Below are positions 1 through 4,962 of a DNA stretch of 9,780 nucleotides, piece by piece. The position numbers were made by a program, and so were the translations under genes. How positions within the stretch are numbered: the first letter of the stretch is position 1; every line of letters begins with the position of its first letter. Location of the stretch: contig JAOUDB010000060.1 in assembly GCA_029859485.1 (NCBI GenBank), positions 1 through 9,780 on the forward strand, written 5' to 3'. The notes under the pieces were generated by a model. It worked only from the letters and a program-made list of their open reading frames with translations, had not been told where the DNA came from and made no database searches. Source of the stretch: Desulfuromonadales bacterium (GTDB lineage: Bacteria; Desulfobacterota; Desulfuromonadia; Desulfuromonadales; BM103).

Positions 1-159
1 AAACCTTGGACTTGCATATGCGAATATTTCTCCATAAATTTAATGATAATTATTGTATGGTTTTTATAAACCCTAGTAAACAAGTAAAGAACATTTGAAA
101 TGTTTTTGAATGAAATCCTTGCCACTTTATTACTCTTTGTAAGGCCTTTCTCTTGGAAG
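1..159. other. AT-rich intergenic sequence, left edge
   Basis: No convincing gene is seen here. A 30-codon reading frame (100-192, starting MFLNEILATLLLFV) has no good ribosome-binding site and runs into repeat copy 1, so it is not called. A short stretch around 69-95 (CCCTAGTAAACAAG) matches 6424-6440 (TTTCTAGTAAACAAG) and seems to be the left part of the second repeat family described at 6452-6549. Confidence 0.4.
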
Positions 160-234
160 TCACGACTTATGAGAAGAAAACCGGCTTCTTAATTTCTGAC
201 CAATATTTCCATCCAAAACAATTCAAGAGGATTT
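160..234 (+). repeat. Intergenic repeat A, copy 1 (degenerate, 3' hairpin missing)
   Basis: The left half matches the family well: the dyad AAGTC-AC-GACTT (157-168), then GAGAAG...CCGGCTTCTT. About 30 nt of unrelated sequence follows, then ATTCAAGAGGA, which matches the middle of copy 4. The terminal GGCCACC hairpin is absent, and the sequence instead runs into repeat family B. It is best read as a decayed or interrupted copy. Confidence 0.6.
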
Positions 235-299
235 TTAGTAAATAACTCCACTTCACCGCTGTACACTACAACTCCCACAAATACACTTTTAAATATCAG
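190..299 (+). repeat. Intergenic repeat B, copy 1
   Basis: The right part (about 229-299) aligns with 6478-6549. Shared blocks in the same order are a TAGTAAAT block, then CTCCCACAAAT, then CTTTTAAATATCAGG here versus ATTCTTAAATATCAGG there. Similarity to the left of 229 is weaker (AATTTCT, then ACAAT..AAGAGGA). There is no coding potential. This copy lies about 90 bp upstream of a lipoprotein gene and the other about 250 bp upstream of the PilZ gene, so it could be regulatory or simply a decayed mobile repeat. Confidence 0.55.
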
Positions 300-348
300 G
301 GGCGCTGAGAATTTCTCTGTGTATCAGAAATGCGTGCCTAATTTGGGG

Positions 349-354
349 TATAAT
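349..354 (+). promoter_or_regulatory. Possible -10 box for the lipoprotein/ferritin-REC pair
   Basis: A perfect TATAAT sits 32 bp before the first start codon of the pair. There is no convincing -35 box at 16-18 bp, so an activator may be needed or the match may be chance. A sigma-54 reading of the same stretch (TTGGGG...TTTGCC) fails because the GG-to-GC spacing is one base too long. Confidence 0.35.
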
Positions 355-385
355 TATTTGCCCTAGCTAACCTTCCGAGGGAGGG

Positions 386-841
386 ATGCTTCATTTCATA
401 GGCCCATTAGGTTTTGCTAAAATGCATAGTCTTATAAAATATCTACTCCTTAGTTTGGTTGTGTCAGGGTGTGCTGGTCCAGAGACAATAATAGTCTCAA
501 ATTATTTGATCGAAAATCGTGTGATCCCTGAAATTGTATCCATGATTGAATTAGTTGTCCCAACAGACGACCCTATCTATCCAAACAAGATTTTATATAT
601 TGGTGATACAACCAAAAGAGATACGCTAAGAGTTCTAAGGTCTCCCGATAATAGTGTCGGCTCTAGTTCTGGTCATAGCTATTGGGACTATTGTTACTCC
701 CAAGGTAATAAAATTGCCCTGAAGATTTCACGGCAGAGATATGAGTGCAATGCCTTGCGCCTATATTTTGACAACCGTGAAATCCTTTATAACCATGCGC
801 ATGTCGTTAAAGATTCCTATGCAGGAGCCAGTAATGAATGA
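386..841 (+). CDS. Small putative lipoprotein, unknown function
   Basis: A 151-aa protein with a lipoprotein-type signal: a basic/hydrophobic stretch (about residues 13-28) ends in a VSGC lipobox with Cys29 as the expected lipidated residue. The mature part is hydrophilic, has two further cysteines (near YWDYCYS and YECNA) and no domain I recognise. The start at 386 has a good ribosome-binding site (GAGG at 377-380). An internal ATG at 422 would give a more typical short signal peptide (MHSLIKYLLLSLVVSGC) but has only a weak site, so either could be used. The stop overlaps the next gene in ATGAATGA, which implies translational coupling and co-transcription with the ferritin-REC protein. The function of the lipoprotein is unknown. 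Confidence 0.7.
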   Translation: MLHFIGPLGFAKMHSLIKYLLLSLVVSGCAGPETIIVSNYLIENRVIPEIVSMIELVVPTDDPIYPNKILYIGDTTKRDTLRVLRSPDNSVGSSSGHSYWDYCYSQGNKIALKISRQRYECNALRLYFDNREILYNHAHVVKDSYAGASNE

Positions 842-1721
842 AATCATTAGTTGGTTGATAGAAGTTGAGACAAAAGCCGCTAAGCTCTACGCAGATGCTG
901 CAGTCACTTTTGCTGGTGATGATAAATTCGCTAGCTTTTTGTCTCAACTAGTCAACGAGGAGCAGGACCATATTAAATTGCTTGAAGAGTCGATGGCCTC
1001 TCTTTCGTGCGAGAGCATCGTCAAGGTCACTTTTCATTTTGATGATGACTTCAGGCATAAAATTTTAGCGCCTATTGTTAATGCCCAACATTTGCTGGAT
1101 AGAGGTGAGTTAAGCCAAAGGGAAATGGTGGACGTAATTGCCGAAATTGAGTTCTCAGAATGGAATGAAGTGTTCATTTATGCCATCGACGCTGCAAAAG
1201 TCTTAGGAGAAGAGATTCAGCATGCTGCTTCTGAAATTGATCAACACCGAATACATATTCAAGAATACATTTCTGCCCTGCCTGATGGTGAGAGCCTCCT
1301 CCAAAAAGTTAGAAGACTAAAGCCAGTATCAAATAAACGCGTGCTAATAGTCGAAGACAACGTGGCAGTGGCACGTATGCTCGAAGTTTTGACAATGGAC
1401 GATGCCGAGGTCATTCTTGCCCGTGATGGAGAAGAGGGCCTTTCTCACATACAGGAAGGTCATTTTGACTTAATTGTTGCTGATGTCATTATGCCAAAAA
1501 TGGATGGTATAGAGATGTACAAAAAAGCCTTGTCAATTGACCCAACATTAGAGGGACACTTCATATTCTTTACGGGAACGGAAGACCCTGAGCAACTTAA
1601 ATTTTTGCAGTCATCCGATGTCACAGTCCTCCAGAAGCCATCTCCAGTAAAATTGATCTGCCAGATTATTGATCAGGTTCTTGCGAAATCATCTCCTCGG
1701 CAGAACACTACTGTTCAATGA
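834..1721 (+). CDS. Ferritin-like domain fused to a response-regulator receiver domain
   Basis: A 295-aa two-domain protein. Residues about 1-145 look like a four-helix ferritin-like/rubrerythrin-type bundle: E10/E12 in helix 1, an ExxH motif at E43-H46 in helix 2, E106/E109 in helix 3, and E134 with H138/H141 in helix 4. The helix 4 spacing is not the usual ExxH. Residues about 168-290 form a complete REC domain with acidic pair E174/D175, phosphoacceptor D217 in VADVIMPKMDG, T247 and K268. There is no DNA-binding output domain. The ATG at 834 is chosen over upstream starts because AGGAG (823-827) precedes it at 6 nt and it overlaps the lipoprotein stop. By inference, phosphorylation may couple a histidine kinase to an iron or oxygen-reactive bundle, or REC may act only as a docking module. 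No kinase is encoded nearby. Confidence 0.85.
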   Translation: MNEIISWLIEVETKAAKLYADAAVTFAGDDKFASFLSQLVNEEQDHIKLLEESMASLSCESIVKVTFHFDDDFRHKILAPIVNAQHLLDRGELSQREMVDVIAEIEFSEWNEVFIYAIDAAKVLGEEIQHAASEIDQHRIHIQEYISALPDGESLLQKVRRLKPVSNKRVLIVEDNVAVARMLEVLTMDDAEVILARDGEEGLSHIQEGHFDLIVADVIMPKMDGIEMYKKALSIDPTLEGHFIFFTGTEDPEQLKFLQSSDVTVLQKPSPVKLICQIIDQVLAKSSPRQNTTVQ

Positions 1722-1819
1722 TGAGATTTGAACAGTCAAGCTTATCAATGGAAAGAGTTTCACCAACGCCATGTTGACTGTACCCAATTGAAATGATTGT
1801 GATTTTACATCCTCACAAT
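1722..1819. other. Intergenic spacer with an inverted repeat
   Basis: No gene is seen. ATTGTGA (1796-1802) and TCACAAT (1813-1819) form a perfect 7-bp inverted repeat with a 10-bp spacer, just before repeat copy 2. The half-sites resemble CRP/FNR-type TGTGA, but the spacer is 10 bp rather than 6, so this is not a standard site for that family. It lies downstream of one gene and 260 bp upstream of the next. Confidence 0.3.
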
Positions 1820-1929
1820 TCACCACTGGCGAGACGAAAAACGGCTTCTTATTGATAGAGGTGTTCAGGAAGCTCTTTAATCCACAAAATGATGGCCACC
1901 AGGGTTCGATCCTTGGCGGCTATTTTCTT
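1820..1929 (+). repeat. Intergenic repeat A, copy 2
   Basis: It lies about 100 bp after the ferritin-REC stop codon. The 5' end is diverged (TCACCACTGGCGAG), but the centre is canonical (GGCTTCTTATTGATAGAG, then TTCAGGAAGCTCTTTAATCC), followed by the full terminal hairpin. A 63-codon frame beginning at a TTG inside the repeat (1852-2043) is judged an artefact, because other copies break it. Confidence 0.8.
1894..1929 (+). terminator. Intrinsic terminator in repeat copy 2
   Basis: GGCCACCA (1894-1901) pairs with TGGCGGCT (1914-1921) through one A-C mismatch and one wobble. An inner GGG/CCT extension closes on a TTCGAT loop, and ATTTTCTT follows. It is expected to stop transcripts from the lipoprotein/ferritin-REC pair. 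Confidence 0.65.
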
Positions 1930-2080
1930 GACTGTTTTGCTGTGATTTTAATTAGATATTCTGCTATATTGCCGACGAATTTTATAAAGTTGTGTTTATG
2001 GTTAGTATGCTGGAGCCAAGCATATAGTTTTAAACGGCTATAAATGCCAACAGCCAAACAATATTGCGTGGAGCAACTTA
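1930..2080 (+). other. Leader region of the Cys-rich protein gene
   Basis: An AT-rich leader. TGCTATATT (about 1962-1970) resembles an extended -10 box, but no -35 box sits at normal spacing, so the promoter is uncertain. GGAG at 2070-2073 is the ribosome-binding site for the start at 2081. Confidence 0.3.
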
Positions 2081-2329
2081 ATGGGAAAAAAACCTCATCA
2101 TACTGTTTCTGAGGAAACGCTCGCAGAAACCAAGAGATGCAAGAAGGGCTTTTCGTGTCTGACGGGGCAACGCGAAGATCTTTGCCAAGTCGAATCTTGT
2201 GTTAATGGCAAGGTACATTTTATCAAATGTCTGAATAAAGAACCCTGCTCCTACAAGGGTTCTTTCGGTGACGGCGTCATATGCTACTGCCCGACCCGCA
2301 AGGAACTATACAATAAACATGGTGTATAA
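2081..2329 (+). CDS. 82-aa cysteine-rich protein, unknown function
   Basis: A small soluble protein with no signal peptide and eight cysteines: C20, C26, C35, C40, C50, C56, C68 and C70. The spacing (CX5C, CX8C, CX4C, CX9C, CX5C, CXC) and the lack of export signal suggest cytoplasmic metal or zinc binding, or an iron-sulfur site, rather than disulfides; this is inference. The C-terminus ends in a CPTRKELY stretch. The start has GGAG 7 nt upstream. The gene stands alone between repeat copies 2 and 3. I do not recognise the family with certainty; it looks like a conserved hypothetical protein rather than random sequence, because it has an even cysteine count and a clean ribosome-binding site. 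Confidence 0.75.
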   Translation: MGKKPHHTVSEETLAETKRCKKGFSCLTGQREDLCQVESCVNGKVHFIKCLNKEPCSYKGSFGDGVICYCPTRKELYNKHGV

Positions 2330-2382
2330 CTCCTTCTTTCGATAGTTACTCTTCAATTCGCTCAGATCAGCATTTTCCATAT

Positions 2383-2494
2383 GTCACGACATATGAGAGG
2401 AAAACCGGCTTCTTATTGATAGAGGTATACAGTAAGCTGTTTAATACACAAAACTATGGCCACCAGGGGACGATCCTTGGTGGCCGTTTTGTTT
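2383..2494 (+). repeat. Intergenic repeat A, copy 3
   Basis: It starts about 54 bp after the Cys-rich gene. Its 5' dyad is longer than in other copies: CATATGTC-AC-GACATATG (2376-2393), where flanks different from AAGTC/GACTT are still fully symmetric. Then come AAAACCGGCTTCTTATTGAT, an altered centre (ACAGTAAGCTGT, itself a small ACAG/CTGT hairpin) and the terminal hairpin. Confidence 0.8.
2458..2494 (+). terminator. Intrinsic terminator in repeat copy 3
   Basis: GGCCACCA (2458-2465) pairs perfectly with TGGTGGCC (2478-2485). An inner GGG/CCT pairing encloses the loop, and GTTTTGTTT follows. It is placed to end transcripts from the Cys-rich protein gene. Confidence 0.75.
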
Positions 2495-2831
2495 ATCAGG
2501 ATTTGTGGGGAACATTTCTTTTGACCTCAACTCGCTACTGAAGTAAATTAGCGATGTTTTATTAATTTAGGTTTACGAGAATGAGCACCCTAAATATTTC
2601 GAGGCAACTTGCTAAATCTGCCTCACGCCCGTTCGCTTTCCTCTCTTGAGATGAAGAGAGCAGAGTAAGAAATAAACGATATAAATTTCCCATTAGAAGT
2701 CTTTCTCTGCACTATCCGCGTCTGGTGAGGTTGGTTTTGATTTTTTCTTGTTGCTGTTCGTGTTTGTCTACGTCAAGAAAATGAAATGAGCCAATGAGAG
2801 CTTAACTTGCGTAAGGTGGATAACCAAAAAG
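2495..2831. other. 337-bp intergenic region before the cytochrome gene
   Basis: No supported gene. CTCTCTT (2641-2647) and AAGAGAG (2654-2660) form a perfect 7-bp stem with a 6-nt loop and no T-run, so it is a possible operator or leader hairpin. A 22-codon frame at 2581-2649 has a weak ribosome-binding site and ends inside this hairpin; it is not called. No clear sigma-70 or sigma-54 promoter is seen. The cytochrome ribosome-binding site is AAGGTGG (2813-2819), a rather long 12 nt from the start. Confidence 0.4.
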
Positions 2832-3875
2832 ATGAGTTCCAATCTGACCGGTTTTTTTATAATACTTCTAACTGTTTTCTCTGTTCTCCCGCACCTCGCT
2901 TGTGCTGACGAATCATCGGGCAGAAGTTTTGTGCTTTGGGCCGGCTCAGGGTCGGCGAATACTTGTCTGACCGCTGAGTGTCACGCGACTCTTGGGCGAG
3001 CGAAATATGTCCATGCGCCCCTTGCCGAAGGTGATTGCCTGGTTTGTCACGACACGACTGGTCAGTCACATCCCGGGGCTGGTTCCATCGTCTTGCTTGA
3101 AGAGGAGCCAGGTCTCTGCTTACAGTGTCACGAAAACCCGGCGGCTGGGATGGCCTATCCCCATTCCGCCATTGCAGAAGGTTGTACCGGTTGCCATAGC
3201 CCGCATCAGGGTGGGCTACCGAAGCTCGTTGTACAGTCAGGCGGCCAGCTCTGCCTGGTTTGCCATGAAGAAGTCGATGATGGTAAATATGTGCACGGGC
3301 CGATCAGGGCGATAAACTGCAAGATGTGTCACGGCATTCATGGCGGAGATAACCTTGCCATGTTGAATCGGCCCGGTAATGAAAATTGCCTGGGTTGTCA
3401 CTCTGGAATCCAGGACATCATGGATAATGCGGTTTTCCAGCATGAGCCGGTCGTTAACAGTTTTTGCTGGGATTGCCATACGCCACATGCCTCAGGCTAT
3501 AAGCCTTTTTTAAAGGATTATTACCCCGAAGAGTTTTACGCGCCTTATAAAAAAGAGAACTTTGGCCTCTGCTTCAGCTGCCACGACGAGACGGCCTTCA
3601 CTTACGAATTGACTTCGGAGGCAACCGCATTTCGTAACCACAATGATAATTTGCACTACCTTCACGTTAACAGGCAAAGTAAGGGCAGGGTTTGTAAAGC
3701 TTGCCATGGTGTTCATGGTGCCCCCCAGGACAAGCTATTGTTAGCTAATGCCAAAAGCTTTGGCCACTGGGCAATACCGCTTACCTGGGTTAGTGATGAG
3801 GATCGCGCGACTTGTTATGTCGGCTGTCATCAGCCAAAAACCTACAGTCGAAACAGCAAAGTTTCTAATTTGTGA
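2832..3875 (+). CDS. Periplasmic multiheme c-type cytochrome (9 CXXCH plus 2 variant haem motifs)
   Basis: A 347-aa exported protein. Residues 1-25 form a Sec signal peptide with a likely cut after ACA. Nine classical CXXCH haem-attachment motifs begin at C69, C96, C118, C141, C163, C186, C212, C247 and C288. A CX4CH (C45-H51) and a CX3CH (C328-H333) at the two ends could bring the total to eleven. Repeated CHxxH units (CHSPH, CHGIH, CHTPH, CHGVH) are typical of the doubled-CXXCH family, where the second His serves as a distal ligand. The likely role is periplasmic or outer-surface electron transfer, as in metal-reducing Desulfuromonadales. There is no oxidase or reductase domain and no adjacent porin or partner gene, so the electron donor and acceptor cannot be named. 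The gene is visibly G+C richer than its flanks. Confidence 0.92.
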   Translation: MSSNLTGFFIILLTVFSVLPHLACADESSGRSFVLWAGSGSANTCLTAECHATLGRAKYVHAPLAEGDCLVCHDTTGQSHPGAGSIVLLEEEPGLCLQCHENPAAGMAYPHSAIAEGCTGCHSPHQGGLPKLVVQSGGQLCLVCHEEVDDGKYVHGPIRAINCKMCHGIHGGDNLAMLNRPGNENCLGCHSGIQDIMDNAVFQHEPVVNSFCWDCHTPHASGYKPFLKDYYPEEFYAPYKKENFGLCFSCHDETAFTYELTSEATAFRNHNDNLHYLHVNRQSKGRVCKACHGVHGAPQDKLLLANAKSFGHWAIPLTWVSDEDRATCYVGCHQPKTYSRNSKVSNL

Positions 3876-3918
3876 ATAGTAGTTTTTTATTTATAGGGTT
3901 TTGCTGGGCTCTTATAAA

Positions 3919-4024
3919 TCACGACTTCTGAGACATAGAGCTGCTTATTTTTGATAGAGACATTCAAGAGGAGCTTTAATCTGAAATTTACGAAATTGCC
4001 ACTTCTTGACTTCTATGTGGCCAC
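3919..4024 (+). repeat. Intergenic repeat A, copy 4 (diverged)
   Basis: It begins 44 bp after the cytochrome stop with TCACGACTTCTGAG. The middle is altered (GAGCTGCTTATTTTTGATAGAG), and ATTCAAGAGGAGCTTTAAT follows. The 3' hairpin is short, GCCAC (3998-4002) with GTGGC (4017-4021), and has no T-run, so it is a weak terminator. The stronger hairpin at 4078-4112 may do that job instead. Confidence 0.7.
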
Positions 4025-4051
4025 GTATATAAAATTTAATTGAGGCAAGGT

Positions 4052-4118
4052 AGTGAACTTGCCGTAGCTACAACGTTGCCCCACAGGCTTTCCCCCTCCT
4101 GGCCTGTGGGGCTTTTTT
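4052..4118 (+). repeat. Repeat C, copy 1: shared leader plus terminator
   Basis: The sequence GTGAACTTGCCGTA, a spacer, then TGCCCCACAG matches the one after the chitinase gene (about 6290-6322, GTGAACATGCCGTA, spacer, TGCCCCACAG). Both end in a GCCCC...GGGGC hairpin. GGCAAG (4044-4049) and CTTGCC (4058-4063) add a second hairpin, which is not kept in the other copy. Confidence 0.55.
4078..4118 (+). terminator. Strong intrinsic terminator downstream of the cytochrome
   Basis: GCCCCACAGGC (4078-4088) pairs perfectly over 11 bp with GCCTGTGGGGC (4102-4112), with a 13-nt loop and six T residues (4113-4118). The T-run makes it a plus-strand terminator. On the minus strand there is no matching T-run for the convergent lipoprotein gene. 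Confidence 0.85.
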
Positions 4119-4242
4119 ATTTGTCAGGTATTCCTGTAAAGAGGTTAGTACACGATTCATTTATTGGCGTTAAATGACTCAAGGCTTTAATAACTCAAGA
4201 GGTGCGAGAGCAGGTTTTGAAGCAAAATAAACAACTTACCGT

Positions 4243-4479
4243 TTATTTTTTAACAACACAGTACGGGCATTTGATCTCGGTTTTGACAAAGTAATCCATG
4301 CATTCCCGGTAATGTGCTTCTGCATCTGGAGAGCCTGTAGTTGATGCTGTACGAGCGTGTTCCAGGCAATGAGCATCATATTTGTCCAATAATGCATTTT
4401 TATGCGCTTCGTGCCCTGCGGGCGCACACGCTGACAACAATATGGTTAAAACGGTGAGGTTGCAAAATAACCTTTTCAT
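4243..4479 (-). CDS. Small putative lipoprotein with C-terminal CPYC motif
   Basis: A 78-aa protein with a lipoprotein signal (MKRLFCNLTV..., lipobox LSAC, Cys18). The mature part is short and charged, with C38, C60 and a C-terminal CXXC (C71-C74). The ATG at 4479 is preferred over an in-frame GTG at 4488 because AAAGGGGG lies 8 nt upstream of the ATG but overlaps the GTG. CTCTT/AAGAG (4510-4523) forms a small hairpin in the leader. The gene is convergent with the cytochrome and sits between repeat copies 4 and 5. No family is recognised. The four mature-region cysteines might bind metal or haem non-classically, or form disulfides in the periplasm. Confidence 0.7.
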   Translation of the reverse strand: MKRLFCNLTVLTILLSACAPAGHEAHKNALLDKYDAHCLEHARTASTTGSPDAEAHYRECMDYFVKTEIKCPYCVVKK

Positions 4480-4588
4480 ACTATGCACCCCCTTTGTTTA
4501 CCCTAGCACCTCTTTGTTAAGAGATTATCATTTTAGGACTGTTTTTCAATCACACGACGTATGGAATGGTTTTACGGTTCTTACCTTG

Positions 4589-4683
4589 CACGACTTTCTT
4601 CTCGGAAGTCGTCTTCTTATTGATACGGGTATTCAGTAAGTTAACAACATAGCCCCCAGGGATCGATCCTTGGTGGCTTTTTG
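4589..4683 (+). repeat. Intergenic repeat A, copy 5
   Basis: It lies between divergent genes, 110 bp upstream of the small lipoprotein start. CACGACTT opens it, and ACGACTT...AAGTCGT forms a 7-bp stem unique to this copy. GTCTTCTTATTGATACGGG, TATTCAGTAAG, a shortened centre and the terminal hairpin follow. A second, poorer match to the 5' half (TCACACGACGTATGG...ACGGTTCTTAC, about 4551-4583) lies immediately upstream, which may be a partial tandem duplication. Confidence 0.7.
4651..4682 (+). terminator. Intrinsic terminator in repeat copy 5
   Basis: AGCCCCCA (4651-4658) pairs with TGGTGGCT (4671-4678) with one mismatch. An inner GGG/CCT pairing closes the loop, and TTTTT follows. No plus-strand gene lies just upstream, so it would insulate the chitinase gene from antisense readthrough rather than end a known transcript. 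Confidence 0.6.
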
Positions 4684-4758
4684 TTGGATTGCAGCAAAGA
4701 TAGTAGCTAGTCCCAAAAGTCAATTTCTTCACGCATAAAATCAGGAGGAGGACTTTCT

Positions 4759-4806
4759 ATGAAAATATTTGGCCACCTCTTAACCTTCCAGTGTTTCTTC
4801 CAATAA
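4759..4806 (+). CDS. Possible 15-aa mini-ORF with perfect Shine-Dalgarno
   Basis: An ATG at 4759 is preceded at 6 nt by AGGAGGAGGA (4743-4752), the strongest ribosome-binding site in the window, yet the frame ends after 15 codons (MKIFGHLLTFQCFFQ). It could be a leader peptide, a true microprotein, or the surviving 5' end of a decayed gene. TAAAAT (4736-4741) could be a -10 box but would sit over the site itself. Coding status is unproven. Confidence 0.25.
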   Translation: MKIFGHLLTFQCFFQ

Positions 4807-4962
4807 ATTCTCTCTTAAGTATCAATAAACTATCAGATTAGTATGCTACATCTGAAACGAGACAGCCCTTGTCCTTGCTTGGAACGTCTTTTTTATCTGT
4901 TATAATTTCCTAGGAAAAAGCAGGCAAAACTCTAAATTTAGGCTGACAAAGGGGGTTGCTCA
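4807..4962 (+). other. Promoter and leader region of the GH18 gene
   Basis: An AT-rich region holding the promoter at 4879-4906 and a leader of about 50 nt. GGGGG (4951-4955), 7 nt before the ATG, is the ribosome-binding site. No riboswitch fold is recognised. Confidence 0.4.
4879..4906 (+). promoter_or_regulatory. Sigma-70-type promoter for the GH18 gene
   Basis: TTGGAA (4879-4884), a 16-bp spacer and a perfect TATAAT (4901-4906) preceded by TG (extended -10, TGTTATAAT). Transcription would start near 4913, leaving a leader of about 50 nt. Confidence 0.65.

Noticed and set aside
100..192. 30-codon frame with a hydrophobic start
   Set aside because: No ribosome-binding site, and its second half is repeat A copy 1 sequence.
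341..361. Sigma-54 promoter before the first lipoprotein gene (TTTGGGG...TTTGC)
   Set aside because: GG-to-GC spacing is 13 instead of 12, and the CAC after the GG is missing. The TATAAT in the same stretch is a better reading.
1796..1819. CRP/FNR box (TTGTGA...TCACAA)
   Set aside because: The spacer is 10 bp instead of 6 within the TGTGA/TCACA pair, and the site lies 260 bp upstream of the next start. It is recorded only as an inverted repeat.
1894..1921. tRNA-like T-arm (GGGTTCGATCC) in the repeat hairpin
   Set aside because: No acceptor, D-arm or anticodon arm surrounds it. It is the inner part of a terminator hairpin and changes freely in other copies.
1852..2043. 63-codon frame starting with TTG inside repeat copy 2
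   Set aside because: It begins within the repeat, has no ribosome-binding site, and the equivalent frame is broken in copies 4, 5 and 6. Copies 2, 3, 7 and 8 read LIE(V/I/E)(F/Y).KLFN-like peptides only because the DNA is conserved.
2581..2649. 22-codon frame upstream of the cytochrome gene
   Set aside because: Weak ribosome-binding site, ends within a hairpin, no other support.
2857..3716. Several frames of 68-107 codons overlapping the cytochrome gene
   Set aside because: They are on the other strand or in other frames of a gene with clear haem motifs and a signal peptide. They lack recognisable domains.
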